Shown here: positions 24,489 to 33,754 of the stretch, piece after piece
Layout of the letters: every line of letters starts with the position of its first letter
Numbering within the stretch: the stretch's first letter is position 1
IMG/VR virus record: IMGVR_UViG_3300009169_000037
Span: 1 to 41,862 of that record
Length of the DNA: 41,862 nt
Direction: 5' to 3' (one strand)
Source: a virus
Position numbers and translations under genes: made by a program
Notes under the pieces: generated by a model
What the model was told of the DNA's origin: nothing
The model's input: the letters and a program-made list of their open reading frames with translations, nothing else
Database searches by the model: none

Positions 24489-25484
24489 AACGTTCGATGT
24501 GGCACAAACATACTCTCTTCCAGATAATAAATCACCAAAGTCAGCGGCATTTCCAGTTGAAGTAATGGTGACATAATCAATGACATTATAGCTATTTCCA
24601 CCACCAAATACACCTCTGTTTCCAGATCCGCTGGAACAAGATCCAAAACCAGCGCGCACTATCGTCAAATCTCCGAAATCAGCAGCATTGCCTGTAGAAG
24701 AAATATTGATATAATCAAGGACATTTACATACGCTGGTGTATTATTCAGACCGCCGGCAAAAATACCTCTATTATTAGTACCATTAGAGCATCCTGAAAG
24801 ATAACGTCTAGCCATCGATAAATTCCCAAAATTAGTGGTATCACCAGCACTTGATATAGTAACATAACCCATGTTTGCATAAGGATCGTTATCATTAACT
24901 CCGCCAGCAAAAACAGCTCTGTTATTTGTCCTATTATCTACAGCCCCAGGAGTTTGTGTTGATCCGTATTGTATATCACCAAACTTACTGGCATTGCCAG
25001 TAGTACTTATGGTAATGTAATCTATTCGAGTTATAGCCCCACCCCCATTATTACCGCCACCAAACAAACCACGTCCATTAGTTCCATTAGAACATCCTGC
25101 CCTAGTATTAGTAGGCGCACTGAATTCTCCAAAACCACTAGCGTTTCCAGGAGTAGAAATAGTTACATAATCTATAGTACATTTATATCCTAAATTATAA
25201 CCGCCGCCGAAAACACCTCTGTTTGAAGTGCCATTCGAACAAGCCGATGATTGTTGTCTAGCCAATGTAAGGTCACCAAAATCTGTGGAATTACCTAGAG
25301 TGGATATAGTAATCTGGTCTATGTTATTTTTAGGGCCTGACCCACCTCCAAATACACCCTTACTACTATCCACTACCGGAGCACTACCACCGCCTGGATA
25401 TTTTGATATGTTGGCTTTAGCGGTAGCAAACATTTTACCAACATTATTAATATTTGTAGACCAAACTTTTGATATATCAGGCAT
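24486..25484 (-). CDS. Six-repeat kelch-like propeller fibre-tip protein
   Basis: 332 residues. The N-terminus MPDISKVWSTNINNVGKMF and PGGGSAP form the shared anchor module. From about residue 44 to the end come six repeats of about 48 residues, each with RG(V/I/L)FGGG, a xIDYxTIS strand, GNAxDFGD and a SNGT turn. The GG doublet and spacing recall kelch motifs. The last repeat ends at CATSNV. Probably a secreted-surface-facing virion tip for receptor binding, inferred from the family design. Confidence 0.78.
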   Translation of the reverse strand: MPDISKVWSTNINNVGKMFATAKANISKYPGGGSAPVVDSSKGVFGGGSGPKNNIDQITISTLGNSTDFGDLTLARQQSSACSNGTSNRGVFGGGYNLGYKCTIDYVTISTPGNASGFGEFSAPTNTRAGCSNGTNGRGLFGGGNNGGGAITRIDYITISTTGNASKFGDIQYGSTQTPGAVDNRTNNRAVFAGGVNDNDPYANMGYVTISSAGDTTNFGNLSMARRYLSGCSNGTNNRGIFAGGLNNTPAYVNVLDYINISSTGNAADFGDLTIVRAGFGSCSSGSGNRGVFGGGNSYNVIDYVTITSTGNAADFGDLLSGREYVCATSNV

Positions 25485-25490
25485 TTTATT

Positions 25491-26552
25491 TTACACCTCT
25501 TTGCTAGGATCTTTGTACATATACCAATCCTCGTGTAAATCTTCTACTCCTATTTGTCTCAATACTTTTTTGTATTCATCTTTAAACTGAGCGCTCATGT
25601 CTTCTAGGAACTTATGTAAATCGTCTATGTCCAGTAGATCGTCTATTGACACGTCTTCTTTGTTTTCCAAGTCGCCCAATTTTCCGGCGCGGCTCTCAAT
25701 ATATTCAGCGACAATCTTACTAGCTGTCATAGGATGAATACCAAACTGACCTAAATATTCAATGGTTCCCATACCTATTCTTCCACTAACCAAAAGATCG
25801 CGGAGTAAAAGAAGGAACCCCATCTGAATGTGGTGTTCCACTTCCGCCTTCTCTAAATCCTGTTCGTCCCAGTTTTCTGGAATACCTTTGTTTTTTATGA
25901 TTTGTAAATAAGAAGATTGAAAAGAAGCTACATCTTTTAGAGCTCCTTCCATGTAAAGCATGGCATCATGAATGCCAGTGATCAACTTTTCCATCTTAAT
26001 CTTTTTCATATCCAGATCAAACATCAAATTCATTTGTTCATCTTCTATCGCAACAACATCACCGGGATAGTCAGCCTTCTGAGCTGCTTCTATCCTTTTG
26101 GGTATTTCATTCAACTGCTTTTCTACTTTACCTATTTCATATCTAATTTTGTTAAGTTTAACATAACTTTCCGCCAGCTTAAATCTGTTTTCCTTGATCG
26201 CTTGGCGGCGATTTTCAATTTCAGTAAGACACTGACGGACTATTCTCATAGGAGAGATTCCGTTCAGCATTGTTAGAGTCATCAGCCTATTCGTTACTTG
26301 GGTGTTTTTCCTGCCTAACGACCTCGTGGCTCGATTTATTTCTGGCATCCTATCTGCGATAGTGGCTAGCTTAGTTTCATCGAATACGTGGAACTTAGGC
26401 ACTAAATCTGTGCCCTCTACCGCCCTTGTAGTAATTTGGTTAAATACGTTTGTTTTATCCAATAAAGCTGTTAATTGCGTATTAGCCTTATCCGCTAAAT
26501 CCAAACCATCCTTAATTATCAAATCTAAACTATTTTCGTTTCCCATAATCAT
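25491..26552 (-). CDS. Helical hypothetical protein within the fibre cassette
   Basis: 353 residues, AAGGAG five bases before the first ATG (MIMGNENS). Nearly all helical with coiled coil around residues 105-160 (ENRRQAIKENRFKLAESYVK, YEIGKVEKQLNEIPKRIEA). The C-terminal part is acidic (VSIDDLLDIDDLHKFLEDM). It has no repeats or beta domain like its fibre neighbours. Family not recognised; a chaperone or assembly role for the fibres would fit its location but is not shown. Confidence 0.7.
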   Translation of the reverse strand: MIMGNENSLDLIIKDGLDLADKANTQLTALLDKTNVFNQITTRAVEGTDLVPKFHVFDETKLATIADRMPEINRATRSLGRKNTQVTNRLMTLTMLNGISPMRIVRQCLTEIENRRQAIKENRFKLAESYVKLNKIRYEIGKVEKQLNEIPKRIEAAQKADYPGDVVAIEDEQMNLMFDLDMKKIKMEKLITGIHDAMLYMEGALKDVASFQSSYLQIIKNKGIPENWDEQDLEKAEVEHHIQMGFLLLLRDLLVSGRIGMGTIEYLGQFGIHPMTASKIVAEYIESRAGKLGDLENKEDVSIDDLLDIDDLHKFLEDMSAQFKDEYKKVLRQIGVEDLHEDWYMYKDPSKEV

Positions 26553-26577
26553 TAAATCTCCTTTTCTGTTTTAATTA

Positions 26578-27606
26578 TTAAGCATTAGAGCATGCATTAC
26601 AGCTGCTCCTTGCAACCGTTAAGTCGCCAAAATCCGATGTATCACCAGTAGTGTTAATAGTCGCATAAGCAACTACATTGGTGTATCCTCCAAAATACCA
26701 ACCACCTGTAAACAACGCCTTATTACTAGTTCCATTAGAAGTCGCACCAGCACCACCACCTATCGACTGCATATCTCCGAAATCAGAAGCATTTCCCGTG
26801 GTATTAATAGTGATGTAATCAATGATATTGTAATTAGCAACATAATCATACCCACCAGTATAAATAAATCTTTCACCAGTCAAGTTAGAAGTACCAACTG
26901 CTCCGTATTCAACTCTTCTTCCATCTCCAAAATCAGCAGCATTACCTGTAGTAGAAATAGTTATATAATCAATGACATTGGTTGCGCTGGACCCTCCTGT
27001 GTAACCACCCACAAAAACACCTCTACCATTTGTGCCGTTAGAACCAGCAGCTACATATTCTCTACTAACCGTCACATCCCCAAAATCAGAAGCATTACCT
27101 GTAGTAGCAATGGTTATGTAGTTTATCACATTATTAACCTGAGCCCCAATTCCCCCAGCAAATATACCCCTACCAGTCGTATTATTCGAAGTTCCGCCAG
27201 TTGCGCCTGCATTACCGGTCAAATTTCCAAAATTTGAGGAATTTGATGGAGAGTTTATTGTAACATAACTTATAGAACTTACACCTCCCCAATCCCATCC
27301 TACAGTGCCACCACCAGCTATACCTCTACCAGTAACTCCGTTCGAGGTAGCGGCTAAATAACTTCTTGCAACTACCATATCTCCAAAGTCAGTAGCGTTG
27401 GTGTTGGTAGAAATGTTAATGGTATCTATAGTGTTGGTCTGGGCACCAGAACCACCATTGTAACCGCTAAAAATAACACCTTTGGCACTGGAAGTAGGAG
27501 GGGCACTACCACCCCCTGGAAATTTACCAATGTTGGCTTTGGTGGTAGCAAACATCTTGCCTAAATTACTTATGCTAATTGACCATACTTTAGAAACGTC
27601 AGCCAT
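26578..27606 (-). CDS. Six-repeat kelch-like propeller fibre-tip protein
   Basis: 342 residues. Anchor module MADVSKVWSISISNLGKMF with PGGGSAP, then six repeats of 46-53 residues from about 43 onward. Consensus is RGxFxGGY, NxIDYITIxTTGNAxDFGD, xxSNGT. Repeat 2 is most divergent (SSISYVTINSPSNSSNFGNL). It is closely related to the genes at 24486 and 33755. Likely receptor-binding, by analogy with other repeat-tip fibre proteins. Confidence 0.78.
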   Translation of the reverse strand: MADVSKVWSISISNLGKMFATTKANIGKFPGGGSAPPTSSAKGVIFSGYNGGSGAQTNTIDTINISTNTNATDFGDMVVARSYLAATSNGVTGRGIAGGGTVGWDWGGVSSISYVTINSPSNSSNFGNLTGNAGATGGTSNNTTGRGIFAGGIGAQVNNVINYITIATTGNASDFGDVTVSREYVAAGSNGTNGRGVFVGGYTGGSSATNVIDYITISTTGNAADFGDGRRVEYGAVGTSNLTGERFIYTGGYDYVANYNIIDYITINTTGNASDFGDMQSIGGGAGATSNGTSNKALFTGGWYFGGYTNVVAYATINTTGDTSDFGDLTVARSSCNACSNA

Positions 27607-27620
27607 TTAGTTTTTACCCC

Positions 27621-28079
27621 TTACGTGTAATATAATTCGATATTAGTTATACTAAAACTACCACCTTCAAAATACAAACGACCCCAGGTATCAGTAATGG
27701 TGAAATCAGCCTCTTTGCCTGAAGTGTAATCAGAATCATCATAATAATGCGCTGATCCACCGGCGTCTCTAACTGACATTGTCAAAGGACTAGCCCCCTC
27801 AAAAGTTATACGTATTTTAGTGCCAGAAGGGGCTGTCAACACCGACAGCACAACTTCCCAACCATTAGAACGCCAACTTGTTGGAGGATCTTCAGGATCG
27901 TCATACCACCAACCTTGGTTGGATTCCCATTCGGTGTTGTCAAAATGAACATGCCAATTGTCTCCGCCACCGCCAGCAACTTTTTGGTCCATAAAACGCA
28001 TATTTGCTACTTTAGTTATAGATAAAATCGAGCCAACATTATTAATAGGTGTATCCCAAATTTTTGCTATATCAGCCAT
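27621..28079 (-). CDS. Short fibre-tip protein: anchor plus small beta-sandwich
   Basis: 152 residues. The anchor module MADIAKIWDTPINNVGSIL is kept, but instead of repeats there is one C-terminal domain of about 110 residues (WHVHFDNTEWES, GWEVVLSVLTAPSGTKIRIT, WGRLYFEGGSFSITNIELYY). Aromatic-rich beta strands suggest a carbohydrate-binding-type sandwich. It shows the anchor joined to yet another tip type. Confidence 0.65.
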   Translation of the reverse strand: MADIAKIWDTPINNVGSILSITKVANMRFMDQKVAGGGGDNWHVHFDNTEWESNQGWWYDDPEDPPTSWRSNGWEVVLSVLTAPSGTKIRITFEGASPLTMSVRDAGGSAHYYDDSDYTSGKEADFTITDTWGRLYFEGGSFSITNIELYYT

Positions 28080-28093
28080 TTTTATTTACCCCT

Positions 28094-28573
28094 TTATCCT
28101 GAATAAGTTGGTAATTCAATATTGTAAGCCACTAATTCAGCATAATCAGTGATAGATGTCACATCAGATTCCACTGTAACAACAGCGGACCTAATTGACG
28201 ATCTGTAGTTCTCCACATCCGTAGGAATAGCAACATCGACTTCGTATTTTCTAATTACATACCAGTCAAAAGGATGTAATATTTCCCAAGCCATCATTTT
28301 AGCTTGATCTTTCTTTACTTCTCTTACACCAGACACAGTGTACTTTGGTTCTACTGAATGTGTGGCTACTACTTCACCCGCGACAATTTCTTCTGTAACC
28401 CCAGTGCTTGTGTAATATTCACCATTATACTGAACTTCACGATAAGGATAAATGTCGAGGGCATTCATCTCAGGGATTGACCACACATAAAACATACTAG
28501 CTGGGTAAAGAACACCGCTAATAGTTACATCTCTAGGTTTGCTAATAATTGCGCCATCAGGCAATTTCCACAT
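28094..28573 (-). CDS. Fibre-tip or tail fibre assembly-like protein
   Basis: 159 residues, AAGGAG before the ATG. The opening MWKLPDGAIISKPRDVTISG, ALDIYPYREV, and HPFDWYVIRKYEVDVAIPTD followed by VENYRSSIRSA match a conserved pattern (DWxVIRxxE, VPxxVxxYRxxIR) found in many phage tail fibre assembly or tip proteins. It is in the middle of the fibre cassette. Exact role cannot be separated between structural tip and chaperone. Confidence 0.6.
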   Translation of the reverse strand: MWKLPDGAIISKPRDVTISGVLYPASMFYVWSIPEMNALDIYPYREVQYNGEYYTSTGVTEEIVAGEVVATHSVEPKYTVSGVREVKKDQAKMMAWEILHPFDWYVIRKYEVDVAIPTDVENYRSSIRSAVVTVESDVTSITDYAELVAYNIELPTYSG

Positions 28574-28590
28574 AGTTTATTCTCCTTTGT

Positions 28591-31035
28591 TTATCTTGCG
28601 GTACTATATTTAAAGGGCGTCTCGGCCCAAGCCATAAAAATGTATCTATCTCCAGAATAGTTCCAATCGTATCCAGCATGTCTCAACTTAAAACCGTTAG
28701 CAAGCAAATCAACCACGTTATAAGAAGTACTTTCAGAAGAAGTAGTTTCAGCCCATATCTGATGGTTGCTCACATTATATGTATCACGCTCCGCGTCAAT
28801 TAAAGTCCATGATCCAGCCCCACTCAAATACCCACTAGCGTGCTTCCAAATAATTAGTTTGGGTTTAAATCCGCAATATACAAACGTACCATTAGTGGAG
28901 CCGTTTCCTATAAAATAACTAAACTTCGAAAAGCCTTCTATTTCAGACCATAAATAAGCTACGTGATCTTTCCCACTTTCATTATTACCAGTATTAGCAC
29001 CTACGGTAAATTGAGTAGCTGTTGGAGCTGTATCGTTCCATACAGTGTTATTATCACTAGCGCCACCACCAGTATCCAAAGCCATCCAGTCTGTTTCAGG
29101 ATCAGTCGCCATAAACATGTGTAGCGTATACCAGTCCTGTGCAGATGTAGCATTTCTTTCTTTTGTAATCAATAATTTAGGAGCTATGCCTAGAGAATGA
29201 TTTATGTTTTGAACTGATCCTGTTCCAGTATAAGCTACAATATCAAATCCATAGGCAGCGCCTTTTTTCCAACACCAATTTACATAATTATGAGTGTTGT
29301 AGTTATAGTAAGATCCTGCGGCTCCAATGGTAAAACCCGTAGAGGAAACTCCCGATAAATAACCATAAGAATTATATTGACCTTCGTGATATGTTTCATT
29401 AGGATACAACTGCTTTCCGCTAGCAAATCCTCTAACACTATCCATTAAGGTATGATCGACATTATCACTTCTATTTTTACTCCATACCATATCAGACTGA
29501 AAACTTAAACCAGACAATGTTCTAGGTGCAGTACCATCACCTGTATAAAGTATAGTATCAAATGCTGTAGAGGACATTACAATTGAAGGAGTCTCTAAAT
29601 TGTAGGAGCAGACTGCTAAGAAATTTGTAGGCGGAGCGTATTCAAAATTACCTATCCCATTTGAGTCAGTATTTCCAGAAGCAACATTTGCTGAATCCTG
29701 ACCAAAATTAGCGTATAAAGCAGAGCTTCTTGATTCAACAGTTGGAGAATAAACTTTACCTATAGTCAGGGTGGTTGTCTCGTTAGTACCCGCAGCAGGA
29801 TTACCACTTCCATACCAAGTACCATTCAAACCAAACCATATTTTTCTATTATCCGTATCTATCGCGATACTAATAATATCCCCAGTTGTAATAGAGGCCG
29901 GTGATCCAAACTCAGAATTTTCTTTTACATATTTAGAATACGTGCTATAAAAATAATGTCCTATACCTTCCACATAAGTGACATCGTTTATCATAATATC
30001 AGAAGTAATAGGCAAAACACCTATAACACTACCATTGCTAGCAGCTGAAGTTACTTTCACTTCCCAATACCATTTTCCATACGTCAATGCTAAAGTAGAT
30101 CGCACCGCAGGATAAGAAGCCCCATTTCCAACAAATTTCAAATTCCCTTCAGTTAATGTGCCACCTCCGTTACCAATATCGAGAGGATTTAATACACAAA
30201 AATTGTTGGTAGGGCTATCCGTTATTTGATCGGTGGTAGTAAGCCCACTAGATGTAAAATCATTGTTATTCCCAGAAATGTCGTTTCCTAAGTCTGAAGC
30301 ATTAGCGAAATCCAAATGAAAACCATTAGTGCCGTAAGTCCCAGCGTAAGCTTTAGGAATCCAAGCGCCTGTGGTAGCACTGATTTCTCCGAAAGAAGAG
30401 GGGGTTAGTTGCTGACCATTGATCATATACACATCCGAGATATAACCATTAAAATAGTACCCAACAGTGGGCTCACCATAACCACCCACACGATGTACAC
30501 AAGCAGCACCTACCGCTCCTTCATCATTCTGAGTAGGATAAGTAGCGACAGCCCCGGTATACTGGACACCGTTAACATACAACTTAAATCTATTAGTATT
30601 TGTAGCTTGAGTAGTATCCAAAGCCACCACAATATGATACCAAGCCGAAGGATCGCGATAAAAAGAAACCGTATCACAATTTATTGACAGGCTATTAGCC
30701 CAAGATACCACTTGCATGTATTGCGGCCCGAAGATCAATCTAAATCTATAATTACCATCCACATAAGCATCAAATAGGGGTGGAACAGAGGTAGTCATGC
30801 TACCTAATTTTGCCCACATAGATAAGGTCCAGGTCTTTCTGTTACCCGCGCCAGAAAATGTCTTTGTCAAATAAGGGCTGTCTGGATTATTAAATCTACA
30901 GGAGTAATCCACCTCGTAAACTGGCTCAGATCCACCAACAAGTATTCCCATTATCTTACCAATACCGGATTTAGCAATTCCGAATAATTTACCCACATTG
31001 GAGTACAATACTGACAGGATTGAATTAACAGCCAT
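28591..31035 (-). CDS. Large adhesin: anchor, LamG-like, SPRY-like and phage repeat C-terminal domains
   Basis: 814 residues from ATG at 31035, chosen because GGAGAT lies eight bases upstream; a longer frame would overlap the preceding gene. Residues 1-36 are an anchor variant (MAVNSILSVLYSNVGKLFGI). Residues 55-205 are LamG-like (KTWTLSMWAKL, YHIVVALDTT, FKLYVNGVQ). Residues 318-448 are SPRY-like (GKWYWEVKVTS, IAIDTDNRKIWFGLNGTW). From 495 on, two or more copies of a unit with YTGxGxxxxLxHSLG, PKLLITKERN and DWMALDTGG resemble a domain seen in marine phage fibres. Likely a receptor-binding virion protein. Confidence 0.78.
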   Translation of the reverse strand: MAVNSILSVLYSNVGKLFGIAKSGIGKIMGILVGGSEPVYEVDYSCRFNNPDSPYLTKTFSGAGNRKTWTLSMWAKLGSMTTSVPPLFDAYVDGNYRFRLIFGPQYMQVVSWANSLSINCDTVSFYRDPSAWYHIVVALDTTQATNTNRFKLYVNGVQYTGAVATYPTQNDEGAVGAACVHRVGGYGEPTVGYYFNGYISDVYMINGQQLTPSSFGEISATTGAWIPKAYAGTYGTNGFHLDFANASDLGNDISGNNNDFTSSGLTTTDQITDSPTNNFCVLNPLDIGNGGGTLTEGNLKFVGNGASYPAVRSTLALTYGKWYWEVKVTSAASNGSVIGVLPITSDIMINDVTYVEGIGHYFYSTYSKYVKENSEFGSPASITTGDIISIAIDTDNRKIWFGLNGTWYGSGNPAAGTNETTTLTIGKVYSPTVESRSSALYANFGQDSANVASGNTDSNGIGNFEYAPPTNFLAVCSYNLETPSIVMSSTAFDTILYTGDGTAPRTLSGLSFQSDMVWSKNRSDNVDHTLMDSVRGFASGKQLYPNETYHEGQYNSYGYLSGVSSTGFTIGAAGSYYNYNTHNYVNWCWKKGAAYGFDIVAYTGTGSVQNINHSLGIAPKLLITKERNATSAQDWYTLHMFMATDPETDWMALDTGGGASDNNTVWNDTAPTATQFTVGANTGNNESGKDHVAYLWSEIEGFSKFSYFIGNGSTNGTFVYCGFKPKLIIWKHASGYLSGAGSWTLIDAERDTYNVSNHQIWAETTSSESTSYNVVDLLANGFKLRHAGYDWNYSGDRYIFMAWAETPFKYSTAR

Positions 31036-31051
31036 TTTTTTATCTCCAGTG

Positions 31052-32938
31052 TTAAGAAATTTCAGCAATGATATATGAAGGATTAAAATAAATAGTATCA
31101 GCACTCAAAGCAAATCCAACAATTTGAGCTTGTTGACCAACTCCAGATACAACAGTTTGGGTCATTTGACCTGTCGTAGCACTTACAAATAAATTACCGC
31201 TAGACCAGTTCCAGGCGGTATTACAGACTTGTCCTTTTAGCAAAATCTTTTTTGACCCCGAACCATTTTCCAAGGTCACCGCTACTGCCGGCATTGTCGT
31301 CGCGCTATCCGCATCCGCGCGGTCGTAATGAAAATCGGCGGCGCAGTATAAAACATCACCAAACACCGCAGAAGCGTCATCAACAGTAGCAGTTATGTAT
31401 TCACCAGCGTAAGAGCCACTAGTTGTTAAAATAGTACTTCCAAAAACATAACCCATAGTGTTAGGAATTTGTGATACTATATCTCCGCTGCTAGTTGTAA
31501 ATTGTGTTATAGATAATTTCTCGTCATCTAATTCTTGAATAGCTATTTGAACGTTTGTAGACGAAATATTACCATATGGTACAAACACTACAGATGAAGC
31601 ATTAGATGCTGGTACTCCACCAGCTGGTAAAGAAGAACTGTTTCTATAGTCAACACCTTCCTGATAAGCACCGTCACCTTTATAAATCCATTTATAAATC
31701 AACTTAATCTCTGGTACTAAATTTAGACCAGACAAAGACGGTATAGACTCTGATCGTGCCGAAGTCACGGTACCATGCGCAGTTGATGCTGAAGTAGGTA
31801 TAATATAGATAGGTCTATCAACGTCATTAGTGGCATAAACCCACATCACCACGTATTGATTATCAGGTACACTTGTTAATGTATAATTGTCTGTGTCAAG
31901 ATATTGAGGATCTCCAGAAGAACCAGCGTATGGTAGAGAGGAATCCGCAAATGTATAACTTCCAGCGGCTGCCTGATAAAATACCCTTGAAATAGTTTGA
32001 GTTCCAAAAGTAACAGCTAAATCCTCATCATAAATAGTGCCGCCAGTTAAACTAAGCACTGCCCCTGAAATAGTAGATGGGTAAGTTTGAGCTATACCAG
32101 TATAGTATCTAGCTCCTATAGTTAAATGAGCGTTAATATGCCAATCAATATCTCTAGTATAACTATGAGTTTCTTTTCCAATAGCGCCGGCAGAACCATT
32201 CCAATACACAACTGATATAGGAACTTTGTCATGTAAATCCCAAAAAGAATTCCCAGCTTTTAAAGTACCACTATCATCATCAAAATAGACATAATAAAGA
32301 GTTCTAGCTGTTATAGACAAGTAATCATCTAAATCACAAGTAATTGAATTATTAATAGTAACTCTACTACCTTTATACCAGTAAACATTAGTTCCCGAAG
32401 CCACAGTCACTATGTGGGTAGAATTATTAAAAGATAAAGCACCCATAGATTCAACACCATGATACTTTTCCGTACCTTGTATTTTAGTGTCTATAGACCC
32501 TGAAATAACATCGACTTCGCCCTCTGTATAATATCTATCATCATGAGTATGAACAGTAGGGGCTCTGTCATTGATATTGGTTTGCAAGTCTCCAGAAATA
32601 GTTGTTATTTCAGATTCGGTATAATATCTAGCGTCCCCTCTAGCAGTCGTTAAATATTGAGTATGATCATCCGCATTTAGATTTAGTAAATTACTATGAG
32701 AAACACTACTACCTTCAGCTGCCCAAACCATCCCGCTAGCTGTGGTATATTTCATAAAATAACCATCCACAGGAGCATTAGCGATAGATAACTTATCTTC
32801 TGATACGGCATCAGAAGCTATGTCTGTGCCAGAAATAGTAGACGCAGCTATTTTATCCCCAGTAATAGTCTCTGGGGCTATATCCTCGTCTTCTATAGTC
32901 AGATCTTTAATCTGATCACCACGGATTACTGTGGTCAT
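31052..32938 (-). CDS. Fibre protein with DUF2190-like C-terminal domain
   Basis: 628 residues. Its ribosome binding site AAGGAG lies inside the end of a 15-codon remnant frame just upstream. The N-terminus has pentapeptide-like steps (MTTVIRGDQIKDLTIEDEDI, ETITGDKIAASTISGTDIAS), an SNLLNLNADDHTQYL shaft motif and two YYTExE motifs. A large middle beta domain spans about 155-440. The last 125 residues are the domain shared with the genes at 2892 and 34851 (AVFGDVLYCAADF, KKILLKGQVCNTAWNWSSG, IVGFALSADTIYFNPSY). Confidence 0.78.
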   Translation of the reverse strand: MTTVIRGDQIKDLTIEDEDIAPETITGDKIAASTISGTDIASDAVSEDKLSIANAPVDGYFMKYTTASGMVWAAEGSSVSHSNLLNLNADDHTQYLTTARGDARYYTESEITTISGDLQTNINDRAPTVHTHDDRYYTEGEVDVISGSIDTKIQGTEKYHGVESMGALSFNNSTHIVTVASGTNVYWYKGSRVTINNSITCDLDDYLSITARTLYYVYFDDDSGTLKAGNSFWDLHDKVPISVVYWNGSAGAIGKETHSYTRDIDWHINAHLTIGARYYTGIAQTYPSTISGAVLSLTGGTIYDEDLAVTFGTQTISRVFYQAAAGSYTFADSSLPYAGSSGDPQYLDTDNYTLTSVPDNQYVVMWVYATNDVDRPIYIIPTSASTAHGTVTSARSESIPSLSGLNLVPEIKLIYKWIYKGDGAYQEGVDYRNSSSLPAGGVPASNASSVVFVPYGNISSTNVQIAIQELDDEKLSITQFTTSSGDIVSQIPNTMGYVFGSTILTTSGSYAGEYITATVDDASAVFGDVLYCAADFHYDRADADSATTMPAVAVTLENGSGSKKILLKGQVCNTAWNWSSGNLFVSATTGQMTQTVVSGVGQQAQIVGFALSADTIYFNPSYIIAEIS

Positions 32939-32941
32939 TGT

Positions 32942-32989
32942 TTACTCCTTGTTAATGCCGACTGTCCAAATTTTTGAAACATCAGCCAT
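32942..32989 (-). pseudogene. 15-codon remnant of the fibre anchor module
   Basis: With GAGGAG before its ATG, this frame reads MADVSKIWTVGINKE and then stops. The first 13 residues match the anchor module of the propeller genes (MADVSKVWSISISN), but it ends where the others continue with GKMF. Its last codons supply the AAGGAG used by the next gene. It looks like a truncated copy left by recombination, or a short leader coupling translation of 31052-32938. Confidence 0.75.
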
Positions 32990-33009
32990 TTTATTTTCTC
33001 CTCAACTTA
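32985..33009 (-). repeat. 25-bp direct repeat, copy 2
   Basis: Identical over 25 bases to 24464-24488. Here it encodes the last codons of the glycosyltransferase (DKLRRK and its stop) as well as the ribosome binding site and start of the remnant frame. This marks a likely recombination junction. Confidence 0.85.
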
Positions 33010-33734
33010 TCCAACAGGAACACATTGGATTTTTTGGATTTATTCAGCCTAATCCTAAAAATCTCATTGAGTTGTGCCTCGGACACTCTAAAAGAATACA
33101 TACCGTTATGAACTGGTATCTGTGTGAAATCCACATGGATCTTGTATCCTAGTTCTCTTAATCTGTAACATAGATAGTAATCTTCAGGTAAATAATGTCC
33201 ATCTACTACACCTATTTTGAATACATCGTAACTTTCTTTTGATAATTGTTCCCCCCGTGAAAAACGAGGGTCATCATCGTATTTGTCTGACACTTTGATA
33301 ATGTCCGTTACAGCTTTTCTAGACAACATCAACACTGCATTCCCTACGTGCTGCACTTCCGCCAGTCCAGTTTCATCGAATGAGTGGATATCACCTATAT
33401 TCAACACAGGCAACCCTAAAGCATCTACTCCTTTTAAAGGCACTGGACAACCTATTACATCTACGTTTCTTTGTAATAAAGCAGGTATAGTATTAGATCC
33501 TAAACCTATGTCTGCATCTAAATAAACCAAATGAGTAAATCTTTCGTTCTCGTGAAAGTAAGAAATCAAACTGTTTCTTGCTTTTGGCACCAAGGAATTG
33601 TTTCCTATGGTTACTATTTCAACACCCACTCCGTGGGCCATTCCTCCACGAACCAGGGCAATAACCGAATTCAGGTAATCTATGTGAACCATACATCCAT
33701 AAGCCGGTGTTGCTATCATCAAATTCAAATCCAT
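32991..33734 (-). CDS. Glycosyltransferase, GT-A type
   Basis: 247 residues from ATG at 33734 with GGGAGGG upstream; a TTG nine codons earlier lacks one. The N-terminal strand MDLNLMIATPAYG, KARNSLISYF, the DxD-type motif LVYLDADIG (69-77), VGNAVLMLSR (130-139), and LPEDYYLCYRLRELGYKIHV (182-201) followed by His209 are typical of small phage GT-A transferases. It would move a sugar onto virion protein or another acceptor. It lies among receptor-binding genes, so appendage glycosylation is possible. The last few residues overlap a 25-bp duplicated segment. Confidence 0.82.
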   Translation of the reverse strand: MDLNLMIATPAYGCMVHIDYLNSVIALVRGGMAHGVGVEIVTIGNNSLVPKARNSLISYFHENERFTHLVYLDADIGLGSNTIPALLQRNVDVIGCPVPLKGVDALGLPVLNIGDIHSFDETGLAEVQHVGNAVLMLSRKAVTDIIKVSDKYDDDPRFSRGEQLSKESYDVFKIGVVDGHYLPEDYYLCYRLRELGYKIHVDFTQIPVHNGMYSFRVSEAQLNEIFRIRLNKSKKSNVFLLDKLRRK

Positions 33735-33754
33735 AATAAATCCCTCCCAAGTAA

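Noticed and set aside
31036-31104. Longer start for the LamG/SPRY adhesin
   Set aside because: The extra 23 residues have no ribosome binding site and overlap the end of the preceding gene, whereas ATG at 31035 has GGAGAT upstream and starts the anchor-like sequence.
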